NCBI RefSeq assembly: GCF_016862215.1
Contig: NZ_BOMN01000136.1
Location: 1 to 64,000 of the forward strand
Length of the DNA: 64,000 nucleotides
DNA from: Winogradskya humida
Lineage (GTDB): Bacteria > Actinomycetota > Actinomycetes > Mycobacteriales > Micromonosporaceae
Direction of reading: 5' to 3'
Numbering within the stretch: the stretch's first letter is position 1; every line of letters starts with the position of its first letter. The notes below the pieces were generated by a model, which was not told the DNA's origin, did not search any database, and saw only the letters and a program-made list of their open reading frames with translations. Positions 50,900 through 60,600 of this stretch are shown here, piece after piece. The position numbers were made by a program, and so were the translations under genes.

Positions 50900-51182
50900 C
50901 GCCGGCCGGGTCGTCGGCGTCCTTGAGCCGCAGCACCAGCGCGGTCATCGACTCGACCGTGCGGAAGCTGTCGAGCTTGAGGTCGGGGCCGACGATCGCG
51001 ATGTCGTAGGCCTCCTCGAGGTGCACGACGAGCTGCATGGCGAACATCGAGGACACCAGGCCGGAGCTGAAGAGGTCCTGCTCCGGCTCCACCGTGGTCT
51101 TGATGCGTTCGGCGAGGAAGCCGAGCAGTTCGTGCCGGATGGTCTCGGCGGTGGCCGCCGAGGTCGTCGATTCCGCCGTCAT
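50892..51182 (-). CDS. fkbJ: Discrete acyl carrier protein, FkbJ-like
   Basis: A 96-residue ACP. The phosphopantetheine Ser is in DLFSSGLVSSMFAMQL near residue 45; the GLVSS context is typical for FkbJ-type carriers, unlike the GFDSL of the PKS modules. It should carry glyceryl and then hydroxymalonyl units. ATG overlaps the stop of the dehydrogenase gene (ATGA); its stop lies inside the FkbI-like gene. Confidence 0.92.
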   Translation of the reverse strand: MTAESTTSAATAETIRHELLGFLAERIKTTVEPEQDLFSSGLVSSMFAMQLVVHLEEAYDIAIVGPDLKLDSFRTVESMTALVLRLKDADDPAGDA

Positions 51183-52045
51183 GACGCGCCCTTTGCGTAG
51201 TTGTAGAAACCTTCTCCGGACTTACGGCCCAGGTGGCCGTCCCGCACCTTCTGCAGCAGCAGGTCGCAGGGGTTGCAGCTCTCGTCGCCGCGGCGTTCGT
51301 AGAGCACGTTAAGCGAGTCGACCAGGTTGTCCAGGCCGATCAGGTCACCGGTGGCCAGCGGCCCGGTCGAGTGCCCGAGGCACCCTTCGAGCAGGCCGTC
51401 CACGTCCTCCACCGAGGCGACGCCCTCCTGCACGAGCATGGCCGCCGTATTGATGAGCGGGTGCAGGAGCCGGTTGATCACGAAACCGGCCGAGTCGTTG
51501 ATGACGATCGACTGCCGGCCGAGCACGCTCAGCAGGTCGGTCACGGCCGTGACCAGAGCGGGATCGGTACGCGGCCCGCGGATCACCTCGACCATCTTGA
51601 TCAGGTACGACGGGTTCATGAAGTGCACCCCGACGAGATCCGCGGGACGCTCGACCCACTCGGCCATCTCGTCGATCGGGATGCAGGACGTGTTGGAGAT
51701 CAGGATGGTGCCGGGGCGCACGAGTTTCGACGCCGCGCTGAGCACCTTCTCCTTGGCCTCGGCGACCTCCGTGACCGCCTCGACCACGGTGGTGGCGTCG
51801 GCGATGTCATCGAGCGACAGGGTGGTCGTCAGCGTGCCCGGTGTGCGGCCGGCCGGGAGCACGCCCATCAGCTGGGCGTGCCGCAGCTTCTGCTTGACGG
51901 TGGACCGGGCGGCTTCCAGCACGGATTCGTCGACGTCCACCAGGACGACGGGTACCCCGTGGCCGAGGGCCAGTGCCGAGATGTTCGTACCCATCACGCC
52001 GGCCCCGACGACGGCGAGGCGGTGCTCCCCGAAATCAGTAGTCAT
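51179..52045 (-). CDS. fkbK: FkbK-like 3-hydroxyacyl dehydrogenase
   Basis: A 288-residue 3-hydroxyacyl-CoA dehydrogenase family protein. NAD-binding motif VVGAGVMGTNISALA at residue 11, then VVLVDVDES, EAVTEVAEAK, ISNTSCIPI (Ser/Cys site), GVHFMNPSYLIKMVEV (catalytic His), NDSAGFVINRLLHP. In methoxymalonyl-ACP pathways it oxidises the glyceryl hydroxyl on the ACP. ATG at 52045 overlaps the stop of the C-PCP gene; the longer open frame upstream is the shadow of that gene. Confidence 0.92.
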   Translation of the reverse strand: MTTDFGEHRLAVVGAGVMGTNISALALGHGVPVVLVDVDESVLEAARSTVKQKLRHAQLMGVLPAGRTPGTLTTTLSLDDIADATTVVEAVTEVAEAKEKVLSAASKLVRPGTILISNTSCIPIDEMAEWVERPADLVGVHFMNPSYLIKMVEVIRGPRTDPALVTAVTDLLSVLGRQSIVINDSAGFVINRLLHPLINTAAMLVQEGVASVEDVDGLLEGCLGHSTGPLATGDLIGLDNLVDSLNVLYERRGDESCNPCDLLLQKVRDGHLGRKSGEGFYNYAKGAS

Positions 52046-53778
52046 GGTCTCTTCCCTGGGTCTGTTTCCCGCAGCTTCGCGGCGAGCGCGGCCGGGGTGG
52101 GGTTCTCGAAAATGTCGGGCAGGGCGATCGGTATCCCGGTGAGATCCTCGATCCTCTGCGCCAGTACTGCCGCCAGCAACGAGTGACCACCGGCTTCGAA
52201 GAAGCTCGTACGGGCGGTCACCTCGGTGTTCAGGAGCTGGTGCCACACCTCGATCAGGTCCTGCACGAGGTCGTCGTCGGGCGCCGGTGCCGGCTCGGCA
52301 GCCGGGTCGCCGTGGGTGCCGGGGCCGGGCGGGGCCAGCCGCTCGATCGTGCCGTCGGGGAGCCTGCGGGCCTGTTCCCCGGTGTGGTGGAGCCGGTCCG
52401 GGGCATCCGCGGGGCCGGCCAGGCACAGTTCACCACGAAGCCCGGGCGGGAGCTCCCTGCCGTCGGGTGCGACGACGTAGCTCCGCGGGGCGTCCACGGC
52501 GGCCTTGTCGACGATCTCGCGGTCCAGGTCACTCCAGCCCGCGTATTCGAGCAGCGGCCGGTCGGCGTCCGCGGCGGCGGCGACCAGCAGCGCGTCGAAC
52601 CGGCGCTGCAACGCCTCGACGTCCGCCTCGCTCAGCACGTCGCGGGCGTAGCGGAACCAGATCTCCGACATCGAGGGCGTACCGACCAGTTCGAGGTCGA
52701 ACTTGCTGTACGGGTTGTCGACGGTCAGCAGCCGGGCCGGCATGCCGTCGACGGACAACTCGCCCAGCGACGCCGCCGGCAGGTAGTTGAACAGGTGCTG
52801 GAAGAGCGCGGACTGCCACGCGGACCCGACACCGGGAAGCTCACCGGTGAGGTCGTCCACGGACACGTCGGCGTGTGCCATCGCGCCGAGGAACGCGTCG
52901 CGGGCCTGGCGGGTCAGCACCCGGAAACCGGCGGCCAGGTCGACCTGGATCCGCAGCGGGACCACGTTGACGTGATAGCCGATGCCCGCCGGGTTGGTGC
53001 CCCGGACGTCGACCGGGGAGCCGATGACGAGGTCGGGCCCGGCGCCGTGCGACGCGAGCAGGGCGCTGTAGGCGGCGAGGAGCACCGCGGCCACGGGCGC
53101 CCGCGCCACGCGCTGCAGGCTCGACAGTGCCCGCTGGGCCTCCGGGGAGAGCGCGCGGCGTGCGTTCCCGCCGCTCATCACGGGTTGCCGGCCACGCGGG
53201 GCGCCGCACCACAGGTCGAGGTTGCCCGGTGTGTAACCGCGCAGCGTCTCGCGCCAGTAGGTGAGGTCCGCCGGCCGTGGCGCGGTCTCGGTGACCGGCT
53301 GCGCCGACGCCGCGGCGGGAATGGGCAGCCCACCGCAGATCGCGTCGTAAACGGGAATGAATTCCCGCATGAAAAGGGCCATGGAGACCATGTCGAACGT
53401 TAGGTGATGCACGACGACACAGAAAACGTCACCGTCGGTACGGCTGGCATGCCCCGCCCGCAGCAAAGGCTCGCCGGTGAACGGGAAAGGCCGGTCGGCA
53501 AATGTGGTCAGATCGGTTCCCAGCGGCTCGATCTGCACCTCGAACTCGCCCGTGCCGACGATTCGCTTGGACAATTCCGCGCCGCCGGTGGACTCAAATA
53601 CCGTCCGGAGCACCTCGTGCCGGGCAAGCAGAATGGTCAGCGCGGCGCGCAACGCCTGAGGATTCAGCCGGCCGGTCACCTGAAAGGCGAGCCCGAGATT
53701 GTTGATCCCGGTGCCGGGGACGATCCGCTCGAGCAGCCACAGCGCTTTTTCCTTACCCGACGCGACGGCTACGCTCAT
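52042..53778 (-). CDS. C-PCP protein with adenylation-domain relic
   Basis: 578 residues. The condensation domain (about 1-420) keeps HHLTFDM (HHxxxD, with Met for the usual Gly). The PCP at the end has FFEAGGHSLLAAV near residue 525. Between them (about 430-490) a short stretch aligns with the A8-A9 region of the A domain in the NRPS at 33093: VVAPDGRELPPGLRGELCLAG against VVDEHGDDLPIGVRGELCIAG, then HTGE for RTGD and LPDG for RADG. The rest of the A domain (ATP-binding cores, pocket, catalytic Lys) is missing. The protein therefore looks like a C-A-PCP module after a large internal deletion whose PCP must be charged in trans. Start ATG overlaps the thioesterase stop (ATGA). Confidence 0.88.
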   Translation of the reverse strand: MSVAVASGKEKALWLLERIVPGTGINNLGLAFQVTGRLNPQALRAALTILLARHEVLRTVFESTGGAELSKRIVGTGEFEVQIEPLGTDLTTFADRPFPFTGEPLLRAGHASRTDGDVFCVVVHHLTFDMVSMALFMREFIPVYDAICGGLPIPAAASAQPVTETAPRPADLTYWRETLRGYTPGNLDLWCGAPRGRQPVMSGGNARRALSPEAQRALSSLQRVARAPVAAVLLAAYSALLASHGAGPDLVIGSPVDVRGTNPAGIGYHVNVVPLRIQVDLAAGFRVLTRQARDAFLGAMAHADVSVDDLTGELPGVGSAWQSALFQHLFNYLPAASLGELSVDGMPARLLTVDNPYSKFDLELVGTPSMSEIWFRYARDVLSEADVEALQRRFDALLVAAAADADRPLLEYAGWSDLDREIVDKAAVDAPRSYVVAPDGRELPPGLRGELCLAGPADAPDRLHHTGEQARRLPDGTIERLAPPGPGTHGDPAAEPAPAPDDDLVQDLIEVWHQLLNTEVTARTSFFEAGGHSLLAAVLAQRIEDLTGIPIALPDIFENPTPAALAAKLRETDPGKRP

Positions 53779-54620
53779 GACGCCGGGAATTCGGCGTGTT
53801 CCTCCAGGACCGCGACCGCCGAGTCCGAGCGCATCAGATCAGCGTGGCCGACCTCGAGCGCGAACCTGCTGCCGATCACCTTGGCGGCGTTCACCACGGT
53901 GGTGTCGCCGCGGCTCTCCATCAGCGCGAAGTCGGTCGACGTGATCGCGAGCGATCGCTTCCAGATCTCCGTCGGGTCGACCTGCGCGGCGGCTGCCAGC
54001 CAGGTCATGTACGACTCGAACAGCTGGACCACCTCGTCGAGGCGGGACTCGGCGAGGCCGATCCGCTTGAACGCGATCGCGGCCATCTCGCGGTAGAGCC
54101 CGACGATCTCGATGGCGGCGTCGAACAGGCCGCCGGAGTGCGTCTCGACGATCCGGGTGGCGCTCTGCCGGGCACTCTCCGCCTCGGCGGCGGTGAAGAT
54201 CGGACCGGCCATGCCGATCATCTTGTGCATCTCCATGGCGAGCAGCTGGCTGTCGGTGAGCTGCGGGTCGAACAGGATCACCCGCGGCTCGGTGCTCTGG
54301 AACGCGGCGAGCCGGCCCGCGACCTCCGCGGCGTAGACGCTGCCGACGCAGTAGCCGAGCACGGCCACCACCTCGTACTTCTCCCACTCGCCGTCGCGCA
54401 TCCAGTGCTCGGTGTAGAAGTCACCGGACGGCCGCTCGGTCACCCGCACCGGCGGCGGGACGGTCTGCAGGAAACCCAGGCCGGACCAGGCCGTTCCCAT
54501 TTTGGCCGCGAGCTCGCCGAAACCGGCTTCGTTCCGGCCGGCCGCGGGAAAGTCGACGGCCAGCACAATACGGTTCGACTCGGGCGCGGAGATGACGCTC
54601 CAGGAGTTCGGATTCGGCAC
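53775..54620 (-). CDS. Stand-alone thioesterase with Cys nucleophile elbow
   Basis: A 281-residue alpha/beta-hydrolase-like protein of the thioesterase superfamily. The elbow reads VLGYCVGSVYA, so the nucleophile position holds Cys instead of Ser (codon 54348-54350). Other visible parts are RVILFDPQL after strand 6 and a late His in LEVGHADLM that could complete the triad. GTG start at 54620, 45 nt after PKS-C. Because neither the NRPS nor the PKS genes here end in a TE, this may be the chain-release or acyl-transfer enzyme. Cys-type TEs are known from lines that make strained or acyl-transferred products, but the reaction here is unknown. Confidence 0.75.
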   Translation of the reverse strand: MPNPNSWSVISAPESNRIVLAVDFPAAGRNEAGFGELAAKMGTAWSGLGFLQTVPPPVRVTERPSGDFYTEHWMRDGEWEKYEVVAVLGYCVGSVYAAEVAGRLAAFQSTEPRVILFDPQLTDSQLLAMEMHKMIGMAGPIFTAAEAESARQSATRIVETHSGGLFDAAIEIVGLYREMAAIAFKRIGLAESRLDEVVQLFESYMTWLAAAAQVDPTEIWKRSLAITSTDFALMESRGDTTVVNAAKVIGSRFALEVGHADLMRSDSAVAVLEEHAEFPAS

Positions 54621-54665
54621 TGATTCATCCCATCGTAAAGAATCGAAAGGCGCGGCACATGACTG

Positions 54666-57600
54666 TCAGACAGCCGGGGAATCGTTGTGGGGAAGCGCCG
54701 CCGACAATTGCGCCCAGAGGAAGTCCGCGATGGCGACCGGTGAATAGAAGTCATAGATGAAACCCTCGGGCAAGTTTACGCCGGTCCGTTCGCTGATGCT
54801 TTCTCTCAGTTGAACGGCCAGCATGGAGGTCATGCCCATCTCGAACACGTCACCGTCGCCGGGAACCCAGTCGAGCGAGTCGTATCCGAGCATCTCGGCG
54901 ATGCCCTCACGGACCAGCCGGCGCATCAGTTCCTGCTGTTCGGCGGGGTCGAGCCCGTCCAGCTGACGCATCCATTCGCGGGCTCCGGGCGCCTCGGTGG
55001 CCTCCGCCGGTGTGCCGGGCTCCTGCCCGCGCCACTGCGAGAGCTTCGCCAGGACCGTGCCGAGCGGCGTGTCCTCGTTCAAGTGCCCGGCCAGCCCGAG
55101 CAGTCCGGCGAGGGCGGACATGTCCCCGCCGTCCACGGCGGCCCAGAACTTTCGTTCCCGGTCGGAGGAGGAGGGGCGCTGTACGGGGATCGTCGGCCAG
55201 TAGCGCTGGCGCTGGAACGCGTACGTGGGAAGGTCGACCTTGCGTCCCCCGGCGAGCACGGCGGCCCAGTCCACGGTGGTGCCCTGGACGTGGACCGTGG
55301 CCAGGCTGGTCAGGAACGCCTGCAGGCCGGTACCGGCGCGGTCCAGGGCTCCGGTCACCGTCCGGGTGGCCCCGTCCGGTGCGTGGTCGGCGAGCACCTT
55401 GGCGATGCGGTCGCTCAGCACCGGTTCCGGGCTGAGCTCGACATAGCCGCCGATGCCCGCGCCGGCCAGCGCCAGCACGGTCTCGGTCCACTGCGGGTCG
55501 TCCCCGGCGCCGAGCCACCAGGCGGCATCCAGCTCGGCGTCGCCGACCGGGGCGGCGTCCCGGGTGGAGTACATCGCAATCGTGCCCGGCCTGACCCGGA
55601 TGCCCGTGAGCTCCGAGCCGCTGGCCAGGGAGACGGCGATCCGGGCGGCGTCGGCGGGGGTGAGGATGCCGGCCACCTGTGCGGCAGCCACCTCGCCGGG
55701 ACCGTCACCCGCGACCGCGGCGGGGTGTACGCCCGCCGCCCGCCACATGGCCGCCAGCGAGACGAGGACCGCCCACAGCACGGGCTGCAGCACCTCGACC
55801 CGCTCGACGGCCGGGCCCCGCAGCACCTCGGTGAGCGACCAGTCCACGAGCGGCGCGAGCGCCTGTTCGCACTCGGCCATCCGCGCCGCGAACACGGGCG
55901 AATCGTCCAGCAGGGACGCCACCGAGCCGGGCCACCCGGCGTCGCTGCCGGGGAACACGAACGCGAGCTTCTGCTCCCCCGCCGCGGTGCCGGTCACCAC
56001 GTCCTTCGCCGCCACACCCGCCGACATCACGGCCAGCTCACCGAGCAGGCCGGCCCGGTCGCCACCCAGCACGACCGCCCGGCGGTTGAACACCGTCCGC
56101 GTGGTGGCCAGCGACAGGGCGACGTCGAGAGGGTCCAGCTCCGGTCGCTCGACGAGGAATTCGCGCAACCGGGTCGCCTGCGCCTGCAGGGCCTGGTCGG
56201 TGCGGGCCGACAGCGTCCACGCCACCACCTGCGGCCGCGGCTGCGGTGCGGGGCCGCCCGGCTCGGCAACCGGTGGTGCCTCTTCCACGATGACGTGGGC
56301 GTTCGTGCCGCTGATGCCGAACGAGGACACACCCGCCCGCCGCGGCCGTCCGGTGGCGGGCCACGGCACGGATTCCGTCAGCAGCCGGACGTCCCCGGCG
56401 GTCCAGTCCACGTGCGGCGACGGCTCGTCCGCGTGCAATGTCTGCGGGATCCGGCCGTGCCGCAACGCCAGCACCATCTTGATGACACCGGCGACACCGG
56501 CCGCGGCCTGGGTGTGCCCGATGTTCGACTTGACCGAGCCGAGCCACAGCGGCTGATCCTCCGGACGGTCCTGACCGTACGTCGCCAGCAGCGCCTGTGC
56601 CTCGATCGGGTCACCCAGCGTCGTGCCGGTCCCGTGCGCCTCGACGACGTCCACGTCACCGGCCGAGAGCCGCGCGTTCGCGAGCGCCGAGCGGATCACC
56701 CGCTGCTGCGCGGGGCCGTTCGGGGCGGTCAGGCCGTTGGAGGCACCGTCCTGGTTGAGCGCGCTGCCCCTCAGCACCGCGAGGACCTGGTGGCCGTTGC
56801 GGCGGGCCTGCGACAGCCGCTCCACGACGAGCATGCCGGCGCCCTCGGAGAACCCGGTGCCATCGGCATCGGCCGAGAACGCCTTGCAGCGCCCGTCCGT
56901 CGACAGCCCGCGCTGGCGGGAGAACTCGATGAACGTGCCCGGGGTCGCCATGACGGTCACGCCGCCGACCAGCGCGAGCGAGCATTCGCCGGCCTGCAGC
57001 GCCTGCGCGGCGAGGTGCAGGGCGACCAGCGCCGACGAGCAGGCCGTGTCGACCGTCATCGCCGGGCCTTCCAGGCCGAACGCGTACGACAGCCGGCCCG
57101 ACAGGATGCTGGTCGCGACGCCGGTCATCAGGTGCCCGCCGACCTCGGTGCCGTCGGCGATGACGCCCTGCTCGTACCCGGAGGTGTAACCGCCCACGAA
57201 CGCGCCGGTCTGGCTGCCGCGCAGCGTCGCCGGGTCGATGCCGGCCCGTTCGAACGCCTCCCAGGAGAGTTCCAGGAGCAGCCGCTGCTGCGGGTCCATG
57301 GCGAGCGCCTCGCGGGGGCTGATCTCGAAGAAGCCGGCGTCGAACGCGCTGGCGTCCGTGACGAACCCGCCCGACTGCGTGTACGAGGTGCCCTGGTTGG
57401 TGGCGTCCGGGTTGTAGAGGGCCTCGAGGTCCCAGCCACGGTCGGCGGGGAACTCGGAGATGGCGTCCTCCCCCGCGTCGAGCAGGCGCCACAGGTCCTC
57501 CGGGCCCGTCACGCCGCCCGGGAAGCGGCAGCTCATCCCGACGATCGCGATCGGATCGTCGGCGAGTGCCAGCGCCGGGGTCGCCGGCACCGCCGCGGCG

Positions 57601-60600
57601 GGCAGCTCTCCGATCAGCTGCGACCGCAGGTGGGTGGCCAGCACGACCGGGCTGGGGTAGTCGAACACGAGCGTGGCGGGCAGTCGCAGCCCGGTCGCCG
57701 CGGTCAGCCGGTTACGCAGCTCGACGGCGGTCAGCGAGTCGAAACCCAGGTCGCTGAACGCGCGGGCCGGCTCGATGGCATCGCCCGAGGTGTGGCCCAG
57801 CACCGCCGCGATGTGGGTGCGGGTGAGTTCCAGCAGGACCTGCTCGCCGTCGGCCGGTGCCAGCACGGACAACTGCTGCCTCAGCGAGTCCGCGGCTCCG
57901 GCGGTTGCGGATGCGGCGGTACGCCGTGCCGCGGCGGGGGCCAGCGCCTTCCACAGCGCCGGTACCTCCGCGCCGCGGGCAGCCTGCCCCCGGAGCCCCG
58001 CCAGGTCCAGCCGGGCCGCGACCAGCATCGCGTCGTCGCGGGTCAGGGCGGTGTCCATCAGGGCCAGCGCCTCACCGGCGGTCAGCGCCGTGATGCCGTT
58101 GCGGCCCATCCGTGCCCGTTCGGCCTCGGAGAGCTGCCCGGTGAGCCCGCTGACGTCGGCCCACAGGCCCCACGCCAGCGACGTGGCCGGTTGCCCGGCC
58201 GCCCGGCGGTATGAGGCCAGCGCGTCCAGGAACGTGTTGGCGGCGACGTAGTTGCCCTGCCCGGGCGCCCCGAACGTGGCGGCGGCGGACGAGAACAGCA
58301 CGAAGTGGTCCAGGTCGAGATCCGCCGTGAGCTCGTGCAGATGCCAGGCGGCGTCGGTCTTGGGCCGCATCACGGCGTCCAGCCGCTGCGGGGTCAGCGA
58401 CGCGATCACGCCGTCGTCGATGACGCCCGCGGTGTGGAACACCGATTGTGGCGGCACGCGGTCCACGATCGCGGCGAGGGCGTCCCGATCGGCCGCGTCC
58501 CCGGCCACGATCCGCACCTGCGTGCCGAGCGCGGCGAGGTCGGCGGCCAGTGTCGCGGCTCCCGTTGCCCAAGGCCCGGAGCGGCTGAGCAGGACGACGG
58601 TGCCGGCGCGCCCGGTGACCGCCAGATGCCTGGCCACCAGTGCACCGAGGGTGCCGGTGCCGCCGGTGATCAGAGCGGTTCCGGCCGGGGCCCGGCGGAC
58701 GGCGGTGCTGTCTGCGGTTCCGGCCGGGACCTCGCGGACGGTGGCGGGTGCGGGCCGGATCAGCCGGCGTCCGTAGCCGATCGCGTCGCGCAGGGCCAGT
58801 TCCGGCTCGCCGCTGTCGAGCAGATCCGGGTCCACCACACCGGTGGCTGGCACGTCGGCCAGGATCAGCCGGCCCGGGTTCTCCGCCTGCGCCGACCGCA
58901 GCAGACCCCACACCGCGGCCGCGGCCAGATCGGTCACGCCCTCGCCGGGCAGTGCGGCGACCGCGCCCCGGGTCAGCACCACGAGCGGCACGGTTTCGAG
59001 GCGGTCCTCGGCAAGCCATTCCTGCAGCAGTGCGAGCGTCTCAGCGGTGAGTTGCCGGGCCGCCTGCGCGACGTCTCCGGTCCCGCCCACGATGCTCACC
59101 AGAACCGCGCGAGGTAGTTCGGCTGCCGCGACGATGTCCGCGATGCCGGCGTAGGCGATCCCGTCGATGCCGAACGGGTTGGCACCGAGCAGCGCCAGAG
59201 CTCCGGCGGGCGAGCCGCCCGCCGGGCTGACCGGGACCCAGTCCACCGCGAACAACGCGTCACCCGGGCCCGTGTCCGTGCTGCTGCGCAGCTGGTCGAC
59301 CGCGACCGGGCGGGTGACCAGGGAGGCCACCGAGATGACCGGTGCGCCCATGGTGTCGGCCGCCGTGAACGTGAGGTCGCCCCGGTCGTCGCGGCGCAGC
59401 CGGGCCCGCAGCACCCCGGCGCCACCGGCGTGCAACTGCACCCCCGTCCAGGCGAACGGCAACCGGACCAGGCCTTCGCCGCCGGTCGCGCCCGGCTGCG
59501 GGAGCAACGCGCTGGCCTGCAGAACAGCGTCCAGCAGGGCCGGGTGCAGACCGTACGATCCGGCGTCACCGGCCGCCTCATCGGGCAGGGCCACCTCGGC
59601 GTAGACGTCCGCTCCCCGGCGCCAGGCGGCACGGACGCCCTGGAACGAGGGGCCGTATTCGAGCGCCCCGGCCGCGAACGCCTCGTACATGCCGTCGATG
59701 TCCACCACCGTCGCGTCCCGGGGCGGCCAGACGGCCAGCTCGGCGTCCGTGACAGCGTGCTCTTCCGCCGGGGCCAGGGTGCCGCCGGCGTGCTCGGTCC
59801 ACGGTTGCTGCGGGTCGGTGCGGGAGTACACCCGTACGTCGCGGCGCCCGGTGCCGTCGGCCGCGCCGAGCACGACCTGCACCTGCACGCCGCTTCCGTC
59901 CGCGGGCAGGAGCAGCGGGGCCTGCAGCGTCAGCTCCTCCACCACGCCGCAGCCGGCCTGGTCACCCGCGCTCACGGCGAGTTCCACAAATCCGGTGCCG
60001 GGCAGCAGCACCACGCCACCGACCGCGTGATCGGCGAGCCAGGGGTGCGTACGCAGCGACAGCCGTCCCGTGCACACCAGTCCGGCCCCGCCGGCGAGTT
60101 CGACCGTGGCGCCCAGCAACGGGTGCCCGACGGCGCCCAGGCCCAGGGACACGGGGTCACCGCCGGCGGCGTAGCGGGGGGCGTCGGGCCAGAACCGCTC
60201 GTGCCGGAACGCGTACGTCGGCAGTTCCACCTGGGCGGCGGCGGGCAGGACGGTGGTCCAGTCGACGGTCGCGCCGCGCACGAACGCCTCCGCGAACGAC
60301 GTCACGAGGCGCGTGACACCACCGTCGTCGCGGCGCAACGTCCCGAAGACAGCTCCGTCCTCGACGATGTCGCCCACCGCACCGAGCAGCACCGGATGCG
60401 GCGTGACCTCGACAAACAATTCATGACCCAGTTCGGCGAGTACGCGCACCGCCCGCTCGAACTGCACCGGCGCACGCAAACTGGCGTACCAGTAGGCAGC
60501 ATCCAGTTCCGTGCCCGTCAGCACCTCACCGGTCATCGCCGACACCATCGGCACCCGGCCCGCCCGCGGCGTCACACCAGCAAGCACGGTGAGGATCTCG

